DNA of 64,000 nucleotides from Streptomyces pactum. GTDB lineage: Bacteria; Actinomycetota; Actinomycetes; Streptomycetales; Streptomycetaceae. The notes beneath the pieces were generated by a model, which saw only the letters and a list, made by a program, of their open reading frames with translations, searched no databases and was not told the DNA's origin. The DNA is taken from NCBI RefSeq assembly GCF_016031615.1, contig NZ_JACYXC010000001.1, positions 2,852,001 through 2,916,000 on the forward strand. Direction: 5' to 3'. Shown here piece after piece: positions 40,885 to 51,307 of the stretch. The position numbers were made by a program, and so were the translations under genes. Position 1 is the first letter of the stretch. Each line of letters starts with the position of its first letter.

Positions 40885-42387
40885 TCAGCGGCGCGAGTAG
40901 TTCGGCGCCTCGGTGGTCATCTGGATGTCGTGCGGGTGGCTCTCCTTGAGGCCGGCCGCGGTGATCCGGACGAACCGGCCCTTCTCCTGGAGCTCCCGCA
41001 CCGTGGCGGAGCCCACGTACCCCATGGAGGCGCGCAGGCCGCCGACGAGCTGGTGGGCCACCGAGGCGAGCGGGCCGCGGTAGGGCACCTGGCCCTCGAT
41101 GCCCTCGGGCACCAGCTTGTCCTCGGAGAGCACGTTGTCCTGGAAGTAGCGGTCCTTGGAGTAGGAGCGCGCCTGGCCGCGGGACTGCATCGCGCCCAGC
41201 GAGCCCATGCCCCGGTAGGACTTGAACTGCTTGCCGTTGATGAAGACCATCTCGCCCGGCGACTCCTCGCAGCCGGCCAGCAGGCTGCCCAGCATCACGG
41301 TGTCCGCGCCGGCCGCGATGGCCTTGGCGATGTCGCCGGAGTACTGCAGGCCGCCATCGCCGATCAGCGGCACGCCGGCCGCCTGGCAGGCCCGGGCGGC
41401 CTCGTAGATCGCGGTGACCTGCGGGACGCCGATGCCGGCGACCACCCGCGTGGTGCAGATCGAACCGGGGCCCACGCCCACCTTGACGCCGTCGGCGCCC
41501 GCGTCGATCAGCGCCTGGGCGCCGTCCCGGGTGGCCACGTTGCCACCGACCACGTCGACACCGATGTTCGACTTGACCTTGGCGATCATGTCGAGGATGC
41601 CGCGGCTGTGGCCGTGCGCGCTGTCCACCACGAGGAAGTCCACGCCGGCCTCGACCAGCGCCTGGGCCCGCTCGTACGCCTCGTCGCCGACGCCGACCGC
41701 GGCACCGACGATCAGCCGGCCCTCGGCGTCCTTGGCGGCGTTCGGGTACTGCTCGGCCTTGACGAAGTCCTTGACCGTGATCAGGCCCTTGAGCACCCCG
41801 GCGTCGTCCACCAGCGGCAGCTTCTCGATCTTGTGGCGGCGCAGCAGCTGCATCGCGTCCTCGCCGGAGATCCCGACCTTGCCGGTGACCAGCGGCATCG
41901 GGGTCATGACCTCGCGGACCTGGCGGCTGCGGTCCAGCTCGAAGGCCATGTCGCGGTTGGTCACGATGCCCAGCAGCTTGCCCGCCGCGTCGGTCACCGG
42001 GACGCCGCTGATGCGGAACTTCGCGCACAGCGCGTCCGCCTCGTGCAGGGTGGCGTCCGGGCGGACCGTGATCGGGTCGGTGACCATGCCGGACTCGGAC
42101 CGCTTGACCAGGTCCACCTGGTTCGCCTGGTCCTCGATGGACAGGTTGCGGTGGAGCACGCCGGCGCCGCCCTGGCGGGCCATGGCGATCGCCATCCGGG
42201 ACTCGGTCACCTTGTCCATGGCCGCCGACAGCAGCGGGACGTTGACCCGAACGTTCCGGGAGATGCGGGACGAGGTGTCAACGGCGTTCGGCAGCACCTC
42301 GGAGGCGCCCGGCAGCAGCAGCACGTCGTCGTACGTCAGCCCGAGCATGGCGAATTTCTCAGGCACTCCGTCGACGTTGTCAGTCAT
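40885..42387 (-). CDS. guaB: Inosine-5'-monophosphate dehydrogenase
   Basis: A 500-residue enzyme that oxidises IMP to XMP with NAD, the committed step to GMP. The barrel opens with LTYDDVLLLPG. Two CBS domains (about 105-225; VREVMTPMPLVTGKVGISG and KLPLVDDAGVLKGLITVKD) sit in the usual insertion. The catalytic loop GVGPGSICTTR carries the nucleophilic Cys (near residue 310), and the flap region SMGYVGSATVREL is near the end. Length and all motifs are normal. The start is the ATG at 42387 in MTDNVDGVPEKFAMLGLTYD. Gene order guaB then guaB3, next to the ECF sigma gene, is the conserved streptomycete arrangement. Confidence 0.97.
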   Translation of the reverse strand: MTDNVDGVPEKFAMLGLTYDDVLLLPGASEVLPNAVDTSSRISRNVRVNVPLLSAAMDKVTESRMAIAMARQGGAGVLHRNLSIEDQANQVDLVKRSESGMVTDPITVRPDATLHEADALCAKFRISGVPVTDAAGKLLGIVTNRDMAFELDRSRQVREVMTPMPLVTGKVGISGEDAMQLLRRHKIEKLPLVDDAGVLKGLITVKDFVKAEQYPNAAKDAEGRLIVGAAVGVGDEAYERAQALVEAGVDFLVVDSAHGHSRGILDMIAKVKSNIGVDVVGGNVATRDGAQALIDAGADGVKVGVGPGSICTTRVVAGIGVPQVTAIYEAARACQAAGVPLIGDGGLQYSGDIAKAIAAGADTVMLGSLLAGCEESPGEMVFINGKQFKSYRGMGSLGAMQSRGQARSYSKDRYFQDNVLSEDKLVPEGIEGQVPYRGPLASVAHQLVGGLRASMGYVGSATVRELQEKGRFVRITAAGLKESHPHDIQMTTEAPNYSRR

Positions 42388-42657
42388 GACACCCTTCCAA
42401 ATGGTCTTGCCCCGACGCGGACTCCCATGCTAACGGCCGTCGCAGGCGTCGCATTCCACGATCACTGAGGACCGCGTCACTCGTAGCTTCCTCCGGACCG
42501 GCGGGCCGCTCGCGGTCCGCCCGGGGCCGCCGGGGCGCCGCGTACGGCGCCGGACCGGCCGCCCGTTCCCCGCCGTGCGGCGGGAACCTCGCCGTGCGGC
42601 CCGACGTGGAACACCGCACGGCCCGACGTGGAACACCTCGCGGCTCGGCGCGGGGCG

Positions 42658-43293
42658 TCACTGCTCGGCGAGGGCGCGGAGCCGGCTCAGCGCGCGGTGC
42701 TGGGCGACCCGCACCGCACCCGGGGACATCCCCAGCATCTGCCCGGTCTCCTCGGCGGTGAGCCCGACCGCCACCCGCAGCAGCACCAGCTCACGCTGGT
42801 GCTCCGGCAGGTTGGCCAGCAGCTTCTTCGCCCACTCCGCGTCGCTGCTGAGCAGCGCCCGCTCCTCGGGGCCCAGCGAGTCGTCCGGCTGCTCGGGCAT
42901 CTCGTCCGAGGGCACCGCGGTGCTCCCCGGGTGGCGCATCGCGGCCCGCTGGAGGTCGGCGACCTTGTGGGCGGCGATGGCGACCACGAACGCCTCGAAG
43001 GGCCGGCCGGTGTCGCGGTAGCGGGGCAGCGCGCACAGCACCGCGAGGCAGACCTCCTGGGCGAGGTCGTCAACGAAGTGCCGGGCGTCCCCCGGCAGCC
43101 GGGAGAGCCGGGTGCGGCAGTACCGCAGGGCGAGCGGGTGCACATGGGCGGCGAGCAGGTCGTGGGTGGCGCGCTCGTCACCGTCGACTGCGCGGCTGAC
43201 GAGATCGCCGATCGTCCCGGGCCCCGAGGCCGCGACCCCGGGATTCTCGTCGTCACGCATCGGTCCATGGTGCCTTGGCCTCAGACGTTCCAT
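42658..43293 (-). CDS. shbA: ECF-type RNA polymerase sigma factor, ShbA-like
   Basis: A 211-residue sigma factor with region 2 (GDERATHDLLAAHVHPLALR and FVDDLAQEVCLAVL) and region 4 (LTAEETGQMLGMSPGAVRVA), joined by an acidic linker MPEQPDDSLGPEERALL. Its position between guaB and bldM matches ShbA, described in Streptomyces griseus as the sigma factor that drives transcription of the principal sigma gene hrdB; the assignment rests on synteny and sequence character. Start chosen at the ATG behind GAGGG (7 bases); an alternative ATG at 43260 gives MRDDENPG. The frame further upstream is unlikely to be translated. No anti-sigma gene is adjacent. Confidence 0.87.
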   Translation of the reverse strand: MERLRPRHHGPMRDDENPGVAASGPGTIGDLVSRAVDGDERATHDLLAAHVHPLALRYCRTRLSRLPGDARHFVDDLAQEVCLAVLCALPRYRDTGRPFEAFVVAIAAHKVADLQRAAMRHPGSTAVPSDEMPEQPDDSLGPEERALLSSDAEWAKKLLANLPEHQRELVLLRVAVGLTAEETGQMLGMSPGAVRVAQHRALSRLRALAEQ

Positions 43294-43559
43294 GGCACCG
43301 CCCTCGTAGTTGTGCACCGAACCGTTACGCGCCGGTGTCTTCGCACTCACGTCCCGCGCCTCCCCCTTTCGGGTATGCCCATCCCAGCGCCCGGAACTCC
43401 ACCGACGGCTCACGCGCCACCGCGCCGTGCCGCTCGGGCGCGTCCGTCGTCACGGTCGTCCGTACGACGGCCCGCGGCCGGGCCGTCGCGCAGCGCCGCC
43501 GCACCGGCGGCCGGCACCACGCTCCCGTCCCGCACCACGGCCCGGTCCGCACACGGCCC

Positions 43560-43611
43560 CGTCCCGCACCGCGGCCCCGTTGTCCCGTCCCGCACCGCGG
43601 CCCCGTTGTCC
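43560..43611. repeat. Two tandem 26-bp repeats
   Basis: Identical 26-mers at 43560-43585 and 43586-43611 (CGTCCCGCACCGCGGCCCC then GTTGTCC), with related partial copies upstream near 43525-43560. A second element, GTACCCCGGACGGCGGAA, occurs near 43682 and 43720. They lie in the 625-bp gap 43294-43918, where no gene is seen. Confidence 0.7.
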
Positions 43612-43918
43612 CATGCCACGGACGGCCGGTACGACCCGGTGTTGCGGGGGACGCACCGCCCGGCCCCGTTCCCGGCCGGGTACCCCGGACGGCGGAATCC
43701 CGGGCCTCCGGCTCCGTCCGTACCCCGGACGGCGGAACCCGGTGCCCAGGACGGCGCGGCCCGGCACCCCGTCGCGGGGCGCGCCCGGGGTGCCCCCCGG
43801 ACGGAGCCGGGTCGGCCCCGGCTCGGGTGACGGCCGGTGCCCCGCGGGCGGCCCTGACCGGGCCCGGCGCACGGGCCCGGACCGTCGCGCCCCCCGGGGA
43901 CGGGGGGCGCCGGACGGG

Positions 43919-44530
43919 TCAGCGCACCAGACCCCAGCGGAAACCGAGCGCGACGGCGTGCGCCCGGTCCGAGGCGCCGAGCTTCTTGAACAGCCGGCGG
44001 GCGTGCGTCTTCACGGTGTCCTCGGAGAGGAACAGCTCACGGCCGATCTCGGCGTTCGACCGGCCGTGGCTCATGCCCTCCAGCACCTGGATCTCGCGGG
44101 CGGTGAGGGTCGGCGCGGCCCCCATCTCCGCGGAGCGCAGCCGCCGGGGGGCGAGCCGCCAGGTCGGGTCGGCGAGGGCCTGCGTCACGGTGGCGCGCAG
44201 CTCGGCGCGGGACGCGTCCTTGTGCAGGTAGCCGCGGGCCCCGGCGGCGACCGCGAGCGCGACCCCGTCGAGGTCCTCGGCGACCGTGAGCATGATGATG
44301 CGGGCGCCCGGGTCCGCGGAGAGCAGCCGGCGCACGGTCTCCACGCCGCCCAGTCCGGGCATCCGTACGTCCATCAGAATCAGGTCCGAGCGGTCGGCAC
44401 CCCAGCGGCGGAGGACTTCCTCGCCGTTGGCGGCCGTGGTCACCCGCTCGACACCGGGCACGGTCGCGACCGCGCGCCGCAGCGCCTCACGGGCAAGCGG
44501 GGAGTCGTCGCAGACGAGGACGGATGTCAT
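43919..44530 (-). CDS. bldM: Developmental response regulator BldM
   Basis: A 203-residue NarL/LuxR-type regulator starting MTSVLVCDDSPLAREALRRA. The receiver domain has DLILMDVRMPGLGG with the usual Asp; the LuxR-type HTH (LTAREIQVLEGMSHGRSNAE) is near the C-terminus (about 140-200). Length and sequence match BldM (WhiK) of Streptomyces, an atypical response regulator needed for aerial hyphae and sporulation that acts as a homodimer or with WhiI. Start chosen from the GGAGGG site. A recognisable sigma-BldN promoter lies about 125 bp upstream (44654-44681). The gene is divergent from whiD. Confidence 0.97.
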   Translation of the reverse strand: MTSVLVCDDSPLAREALRRAVATVPGVERVTTAANGEEVLRRWGADRSDLILMDVRMPGLGGVETVRRLLSADPGARIIMLTVAEDLDGVALAVAAGARGYLHKDASRAELRATVTQALADPTWRLAPRRLRSAEMGAAPTLTAREIQVLEGMSHGRSNAEIGRELFLSEDTVKTHARRLFKKLGASDRAHAVALGFRWGLVR

Positions 44531-44653
44531 GGCCGCCCTCCGCAGCTGATGCGCGTCACCTTGAGCCTCCAGGCTGGTACGTATCGTCACCTGAGCGATT
44601 GACCGCCTCGGACACCCGTCCGAGAGCTTTTCTCATCAACCGCCTCCGCCCTC

Positions 44654-44681
44654 TCAACGACGGTCACCCGAAAGAGTTACG
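44654..44681 (-). promoter_or_regulatory. Sigma-BldN promoter of bldM
   Basis: On the minus strand CGTAAC (44681-44676), 16 bases, CGTTGA (44659-44654). This is an exact match to the -35 and -10 of the known BldN-dependent bldM promoter, with the expected spacing, and gives a leader of about 115 bases. The 44531-44919 gap also carries whiD control sequences, including an A/T-rich stretch with TAGATT at 44822 and GAGTCATATTT at 44834. Confidence 0.85.
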
Positions 44682-44919
44682 GGTTCGGCGGCCACCTCGG
44701 ACACTCTACGTGAGGGACCGGATACAGAGCCGCTGCGTCGTGCCTGTCGCCGTACTTCCTGAGACATGCCCTGTTCAGCGGTATTTGTCGAGCTTGCTTC
44801 CCATATGGCGCCATGTGTGGCTAGATTCGCAATGAGTCATATTTTCATCTGCTTACATGACGGATGTACGGTCTTGAGGAGTGCGTCCACACCAGATCGC
44901 ATCGAGGGGATAAGAAGCA

Positions 44920-45243
44920 ATGGCCGATTTCTCCCGCCTCCCCGGTCCCAACGCCGATCTCTGGGACTGGCAGCTCCTCGCCGCGTGTCGCGGGGTGGAC
45001 AGCTCGCTGTTCTTCCACCCCGAAGGGGAGCGCGGCGCCGCCCGCAGCGCCCGTGAAAACTCGGCCAAAGAGGTCTGCATGCGCTGCCCGGTACGGGCGG
45101 AGTGCGCGGCCCACGCCCTCGCCGTGCGGGAGCCGTACGGCGTGTGGGGCGGCCTCACCGAGGACGAACGCGAGGAACTCATGGGACGCGCCCGCCACCG
45201 GGTGATCGCGGCGTCGTCCAACCCCTCGTCCCCTCATCCCTGA
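44920..45243 (+). CDS. whiD: WhiB-like iron-sulfur protein WhiD
   Basis: A 107-residue WhiB-family protein needed for spore maturation in Streptomyces. Four Cys at 23, 53, 56 and 62 (C-x29-C-x2-C-x5-C) match the [4Fe-4S] ligands described for WhiD. The Gly/Trp turn GVWGG and the basic C-terminal region follow. WhiB-like proteins act with the principal sigma factor region 4 as transcription factors. ATG preceded by GAGGGGA. It is divergent from bldM, as in other streptomycetes. Downstream sequence to 45500 is short and shows no strong hairpin. Confidence 0.96.
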   Translation: MADFSRLPGPNADLWDWQLLAACRGVDSSLFFHPEGERGAARSARENSAKEVCMRCPVRAECAAHALAVREPYGVWGGLTEDEREELMGRARHRVIAASSNPSSPHP

Positions 45244-45499
45244 TCCGCCCCCGACGCGTCCGCGAGGCATCCCCGAGCCGTCCCCGAGGCACCCGACGCG
45301 CCGCCGGCCCGCCTTCCCCACGTGCCGGTGGTCCACCGGAGAGCCTGCCCGCTCCCCCGCGCCCAAACGTCCCGGCACCGAGCGGGGACGGCGCGGCCCG
45401 GTAACGGCCGGGGCGTAGGAGGTGCGGGTGCAGGGGCTCGCGGGACGTACCGCGTGCGGGGTCCGCCGGGCAGGGCCTTCCCGGGGCGGGGCCGGAGGG

Positions 45500-46411
45500 T
45501 CAGCGCTTGGCGGCCAGCTCCAGCCGCTCCAGGGTCGCCGCGACGGCCGGCACCCGTTCCAGGTCGGGCAGGGTGAGCGCCACCACCTCCCGCTGCACGG
45601 CGGGCTCCACCCGTACCGTGCGGGCGCCCTTGACCCGTACCGACTCCAGGGCCAGCTCGGGCAGCACCGCGACCCCCAGGCCGGCCCCGACCAGGCTGAT
45701 CACCGCCGGGTAGTCGTCGGTGGCGAAGTCGATCCGAGGCGTGAACCCGGCACTCTCGCAGACCCGCACCAGATGGCCGCGGCAGCGCGGGCAGCCAGCG
45801 ATCCACGGTTCTCCGGCGAGTTCGGCGATGCCCACCGCCTCCGCGCCGGCCAGCGGGTGGCCGTCGGGCACCAGGCCGACCAGGCGGTCGGCGAGCAGCG
45901 GGCGGACCACCAGGTCGTCCCACTCCCCCTCGCCCGCCGGGTCCGGACCGGGCACGTCCGGGTAGCGGAAGGCCAGCGCGATCTCGCAGTCACCGGCCCG
46001 CAGCAGTTCGGCGGAGCGCGGCGGCTCGGCCTCGACCAGCGACACCCGGGTGCCCGGGTGCGCCGCGCGCAGCTCGGCGAGGGCGGTGGGCACCAGGGTC
46101 GAGCTGCCGCTGGGGAACGAGGCCAGCCGGACCCGGCCCGCACGCAGCCCGGCGATCGCCGCCACCTCCTCCTCCGCGGCGGTGAGCCCGGCGAGGATGC
46201 CGGCGGCGTGCCGCACCAGGGTCTGCCCGGCCTCGGTGAGCCGCATCTCGCGCCCGGTCCGGATGAGCAGCGGAGTGCCCACGGACTGCTCCAGCGCCTT
46301 CATCTGCTGGCTGACGGCGGGCTGGGTGCAGCCGAGGTCGCGGGCGGCGGCGGAGAACGAGCCGGTGGCGGCGACCGCGCGCAGCACCCGGAGATGACGA
46401 GCCTCGATCAT
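45500..46411 (-). CDS. LysR-family transcriptional regulator
   Basis: A 303-residue regulator. The N-terminal winged helix is LRVLRAVAATGSFSAAARDL followed by TQPAVSQQMKALEQSVG. The effector domain (about 90-300) is of the periplasmic-binding type; the hinge reads LRAGRVRLASFPSGSSTLVP. Several Cys (GCPRCRGH) sit in the effector domain, which is unusual and could respond to redox or metal. The ATG has a TATGCT element ending 6 bases before it, suggesting a leaderless mRNA, although GAAGG also abuts the start. It is divergent from the MOSC-protein gene. Confidence 0.9.
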   Translation of the reverse strand: MIEARHLRVLRAVAATGSFSAAARDLGCTQPAVSQQMKALEQSVGTPLLIRTGREMRLTEAGQTLVRHAAGILAGLTAAEEEVAAIAGLRAGRVRLASFPSGSSTLVPTALAELRAAHPGTRVSLVEAEPPRSAELLRAGDCEIALAFRYPDVPGPDPAGEGEWDDLVVRPLLADRLVGLVPDGHPLAGAEAVGIAELAGEPWIAGCPRCRGHLVRVCESAGFTPRIDFATDDYPAVISLVGAGLGVAVLPELALESVRVKGARTVRVEPAVQREVVALTLPDLERVPAVAATLERLELAAKR

Positions 46412-46758
46412 CCTTCGAGCATAAGCAACGCTTGGGGGTACCGGGAGGAGCCTCAAGCCGCGGCTTGGGCGCCCCGGCCGCGGAGGCCACGGCGCCGGAC
46501 GGCCCCGGGCCCCGGGCGGCACTGAACGGAGGGCCCCGCGCCACCCGGCCGACGGTGCGGGTGGGCGTCGCGCTCCCGCCGCCGCCGGACGGCCCCGGCG
46601 TCACCCGGCCGGGCGCTGAACGGCGGCCCCCGCGCCACCCGGCCGACACCGGACGGACCCCGCGCCACCCGGTCGGCGCCGGGCGGCGCGCTCCCGCCGG
46701 CGCCGGGCGACGCAAACCCGGTCGTCGCCGGGGCGGGCCGTGGCCTACCGTGCCGGTC
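46412..46758. other. 347-bp divergent intergenic region with a 19-bp element three times
   Basis: CCCGCGCCACCCGGCCGAC occurs at 46535, 46629 and, with variants, 46659. The ends of the region hold the likely leaderless promoters of the two divergent genes. No further gene is seen. Confidence 0.5.
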
Positions 46759-47418
46759 ATGCATGTGCTCTCCGTGAACCTCGCCCGTCCGCACGCGGCG
46801 GACTACACCGACCGGGACCTCACCGGTATCGACAAACGACCGGCCACCGGCCCGGTGGCCGTGGCCGCCCCGGGCCCCAAGGGGGCCGGGGGCAGCGGGC
46901 TGGCCGGCGACGTCATCGGCGATCTGCGGCACCACGGCGGCGACGACCAGGCGGTGTACGCGTACGCGCGCGAGGACCTGGACGGGTGGGAGCGGGAGCT
47001 GGGCCGCGAGCTGGCCGGCGGCGCGTTCGGCGAGAACCTCACCACCAGCGGCCTCGATGTGAACGGCGCGCTGATCGGCGAGCGGTGGCGGATAGCGGAC
47101 GTCCTGCTGGAGGTGACCTCGCCGCGCATCCCGTGCCGTACCTTCGCGGGCTGGCTGCAGGAGCGGGGCTGGGTGCGGCGGTTCACCGAGGCCGCGCTGC
47201 CGGGTGCCTATCTGCGGGTGCTGGCCCCCGGCGAGATCCGGGCCGGGGACCCGGTCGAGATCATGCACCGGCCCGACCACGACGTCACCGTCGCGCTGGC
47301 GTTCCGGGCCCTGACCACCGAGCGGGAGCTGCTGCCCCGGTTGCCGGCGGCCGGCACCGCCCTCCACCCGGAGGCCCTGGCCAAGGCGGAGAAGTACGCC
47401 GCCGAGCGGGCGGGCTGA
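46759..47418 (+). CDS. MOSC-domain protein (YiiM-like)
   Basis: A 219-residue protein with the MOSC fold of molybdenum-cofactor sulfurase C-terminal domains. YiiM-type blocks are visible: TGIDKRPATGPVAV, GLAGDVIGDLRHHGGDDQAV, GAFGENLTTSGLDV and the conserved Cys in PRIPCRTFAGWL. In Escherichia coli, YiiM reduces N-hydroxylated compounds using Moco; here the same role is inferred from family only. TACCGT (46746-46751) ends 7 bases before the ATG and there is no ribosome site, so the mRNA is probably leaderless. Confidence 0.9.
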   Translation: MHVLSVNLARPHAADYTDRDLTGIDKRPATGPVAVAAPGPKGAGGSGLAGDVIGDLRHHGGDDQAVYAYAREDLDGWERELGRELAGGAFGENLTTSGLDVNGALIGERWRIADVLLEVTSPRIPCRTFAGWLQERGWVRRFTEAALPGAYLRVLAPGEIRAGDPVEIMHRPDHDVTVALAFRALTTERELLPRLPAAGTALHPEALAKAEKYAAERAG

Positions 47419-47756
47419 CCGGCCGGCGCGCCCCGGGGTGACCGGGCGCGGCGCCCCCGAGACGACCGGCCGGCGCTCCCCGGGGTGACCGGTCTCCCGC
47501 CGGGCTGCCTGGCCCGGGCCCGCTCACCGGGTCCCGGCGCCGGGCGGCTCCGGGCGCGGGCCGCCCCCGGGACGCGGGCCGTCCCCCAGGGCGCCGGCCG
47601 TCCGCGGACACCGGCCCCGGGCGGCCGGCACCGCACCGACCCACACCGACCCCGGCACCTACCCCGGGACGGCACCCGGCCGGCCCGGTGCCGTCCCGGG
47701 GGCCGTACCGGCACCGGGGCCGCACCGTCCCGTACCCGGCCGCGTACCGTGCGTCC
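47419..47756. other. 338-bp intergenic region with a 29-bp direct repeat
   Basis: Copies at 47417-47445 and 47464-47492 differ at one base (core CGGGGTGACCGG); the first begins at the end of the MOSC gene. A leaderless-type promoter for the SDR gene (TACCGT, 47745-47750) lies at the right end. Confidence 0.5.
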
Positions 47757-48560
47757 ATGACGACTGCATTGATCACGGGTTCCACGGCGGGCATCGGGGC
47801 CGCCTTCGCACGCCGGCTCGCCGCCCGGGGCGCCGCTCCGGCCGGGCGGCCCGGCGGCGGTTTCGACCTGGTGCTGGTGGCCCGGGACGAGGAGCGGCTC
47901 CGCGAACAGGCGGAGCAACTGCACGACCGCCACGGGGTGGAGGTGGAGGTGCTGCGCGCGGACCTGTCCCGGGAGGAGGGCATCGCCGCGGTGGAGGCCC
48001 GGCTCTCCGATCCCCGGCGGCCGGTCGACCTGCTGGTGAACAACGCGGGCTTCGGCCACCGCGGCACCTATCTGGACGTGCCGATGTCGGACGAGCTGGA
48101 GATGCTCAAGGTGCACTGCGAGGCGGTGCTCCGGCTGACCACCGCGGCCGTCCGGCCGATGCGCGAACGGGGGCGGGGCGGCGTGGTCAACGTCGCCTCG
48201 GTGGCGGCGTTCCTGCCGCGCGGCACCTACGGGGCGAGCAAGGCGTGGGTGGTGCAGTTCACCCAGGGCGCGGCCCGGGACCTGGCGGCTTCCGGGGTGC
48301 GGCTGATGGCGCTGTGCCCCGGTTTCGTCCGTACCGAGTTCCACCAGCGGGCCGGCATGGACACCGGCAACATCCCGGAGTGGATGTGGCTGGACGCGGA
48401 CCGGCTGGTCGCCGCCGCGCTCAAGGACCTCGCCCGGGGCAAGGCGGTCTCGGTGCCGGACGCGCGGTACAAGACGCTGATGGGGCTGGCCAAGCTGGCG
48501 CCGCGGAACGCGCTGGGCGGCATCAGCTCGCGCACCGGCCGCCGCTTCGGGCCCCGCTGA
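47757..48560 (+). CDS. Short-chain dehydrogenase/reductase
   Basis: A 267-residue NAD(P)-dependent oxidoreductase of the classical SDR type. The cofactor motif is TGSTAGIG (T-G-x3-G-x-G), then LLVNNAGFG, and the catalytic Ser (NVASVAAF, about 148), Tyr158 and Lys162 (TYGASKAW). A C-terminal extension with VPDARYKTLMGLAKL resembles the DltE/YohF-like subgroup acting on lipid or ketone substrates. A Gly/Arg/Pro-rich insertion (about 26-38) occurs after the first helix. TACCGT 6 bases before the ATG suggests a leaderless mRNA. The substrate is unknown. Confidence 0.88.
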   Translation: MTTALITGSTAGIGAAFARRLAARGAAPAGRPGGGFDLVLVARDEERLREQAEQLHDRHGVEVEVLRADLSREEGIAAVEARLSDPRRPVDLLVNNAGFGHRGTYLDVPMSDELEMLKVHCEAVLRLTTAAVRPMRERGRGGVVNVASVAAFLPRGTYGASKAWVVQFTQGAARDLAASGVRLMALCPGFVRTEFHQRAGMDTGNIPEWMWLDADRLVAAALKDLARGKAVSVPDARYKTLMGLAKLAPRNALGGISSRTGRRFGPR

Positions 48561-48749
48561 GGAGGCACCCGGGGTCCCGCCGCACCCGGTGGCCGGGCCG
48601 TCCCCGCGCACGCGGCCCTACCCACGCAGCCCTACCCACGCGGCCGTACCCCCGCCGTACCGCACGCGGCACCGGACGGCCCGCGCCGGACAGCCTGCAC
48701 CGGACGTCCGCACCGGCCAGTCTGTGCCTGCCAACCCGTACCGGACGGA

Positions 48750-48805
48750 CCGCACCTCACAGGCCGCACCTGACAAGCCGCACCTGACAGGCCGCACCTG
48801 GCGGA
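48750..48805. repeat. Four tandem 14-bp repeats
   Basis: Units at 48750, 48764, 48778 and 48792 share CCGCACCTSACARG. They lie in the 490-bp gap 48561-49050 downstream of two convergent genes, in sequence dominated by CCGCACC motifs. No gene is seen. Confidence 0.7.
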
Positions 48806-48929
48806 AACGGTTCACGCGGTCCGCACCGGACGGAGCGTTCCTCACGGAACCGCACCACGCGGACCGCACCCGCCGGCCCGCACCGGCCGCACCGCACGCC
48901 CGCTGCCGGCCGGTGCGGCCCGGACACGC

Positions 48930-48970
48930 CACGGGCCCGGTACCCCCGCTGCGGGGGTACCGGGCCCGTG
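48930..48970. terminator. Bidirectional terminator between SDR and groEL genes
   Basis: A perfect 19-bp GC stem (48930-48948 with 48952-48970) on a 3-base loop, 81 bp beyond the groEL stop. One of the strongest hairpins in the window. Confidence 0.85.
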
Positions 48971-49050
48971 TGCCGTCCGTCGGTGTCACCGGTCCGGAGT
49001 GGCCGGACCGGCGGACCGGGCCCGGACCGGTGGTCCGGGCCGGCGGCGGG

Positions 49051-50679
<1,629 letters not shown>

Positions 50680-50750
50680 GGGAGCTCTCTTCGGGTCCTC
50701 GGATTGCGAGACCGGCCACGCCGGCGGCGGCCGTCATCGTTCAGAAAAGC

Positions 50751-50819
50751 GAACTGCGCCCCCCGCCCCGGCCACGCAGTGAGTGAACACGGCAGACGCG
50801 GGGACCAGGGGCGCAGTTC
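50751..50819 (-). promoter_or_regulatory. Long-range inverted repeat in the groES-groEL spacer
   Basis: GAACTGCGCCCC (50751-50762) and GGGGCGCAGTTC (50808-50819) form a perfect 12-bp stem with a 45-base loop, entirely inside the spacer between groES and groEL. It could be an RNA processing or attenuation structure that adjusts the ratio of the two proteins. Confidence 0.5.
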
Positions 50820-50836
50820 AGGACAGTCTCGGTGAC

Positions 50837-51145
50837 TTACTTCTCGATGATCGCGAGCACGTCGCGAGCCGAGAGGACGAGGTACTCCTCGCCGTTGTAC
50901 TTCACCTCGGTGCCGCCGTACTTGCTGTAGAGCACGACGTCGCCGACGGAGACGTCGAGCGGAAGACGGTTGCCTTCCTCGAAGCGGCCCGGGCCCACGG
51001 CCAGGACGACGCCCTCCTGGGGCTTCTCCTTGGCGGTGTCCGGGATGACCAGGCCGGAGGCCGTGGTCTGCTCGGCGTCGAGCGGCTGGACCACGATGCG
51101 GTCCTCAAGCGGCTTGATGGCAACCTTGGAGCTGGCGGTCGTCAC
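50837..51145 (-). CDS. groES: Co-chaperonin GroES
   Basis: A 102-residue 10-kDa cap for GroEL. It contains KPLEDRIVVQPLDAEQTTASG with the mobile loop TTASGLVIPD, then GVVLAVGPGRF, VLYSKYGGTEVKYNGEEYL and the end DVLAIIEK. Normal length. It starts with GTG behind a strong GGGGGAGG. The upstream region holds a housekeeping promoter overlapped by two CIRCE operators, so HrcA control on heat shock is expected. Confidence 0.97.
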   Translation of the reverse strand: MTTASSKVAIKPLEDRIVVQPLDAEQTTASGLVIPDTAKEKPQEGVVLAVGPGRFEEGNRLPLDVSVGDVVLYSKYGGTEVKYNGEEYLVLSARDVLAIIEK

Positions 51146-51246
51146 GATCCGACCTCCCCCTTCGGAGATCTCACGGGGTCAATTGATCTGAGGTGGCGAC
51201 CAGGTGGATCCGTCGTCGCGGGTGCCGGACCTGCCCGTCGCTGTGT

Positions 51247-51273
51247 TTGGCACTCCCCACTGCGGAGTGCCAG
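51247..51273 (-). promoter_or_regulatory. CIRCE operator 1 (HrcA site), groES-groEL1
   Basis: TTGGCACTC-N9-GAGTGCCAG differs from the consensus TTAGCACTC-N9-GAGTGCTAA at three positions, with exact 9-bp spacing. On the minus strand it lies just downstream of the -10 box, around the transcription start. Confidence 0.9.
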
Positions 51274-51278
51274 CCCTG

Positions 51279-51307
51279 AGCCTAGGACGCGGTTAGCACT
51301 CAGTCAA
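51279..51307 (-). promoter_or_regulatory. Housekeeping promoter of groES-groEL1
   Basis: On the minus strand TTGACT (51307-51302), 17 bases, TAGGCT (51284-51279), a good HrdB-type promoter. Its -35 lies in the centre of CIRCE 2 and its -10 just upstream of CIRCE 1, so both operators would block polymerase. Confidence 0.85.

Noticed and set aside
40495..42468. 657-codon plus-strand frame opposite guaB
   Set aside because: Shadow of guaB, which has CBS domains and the catalytic loop on the minus strand.
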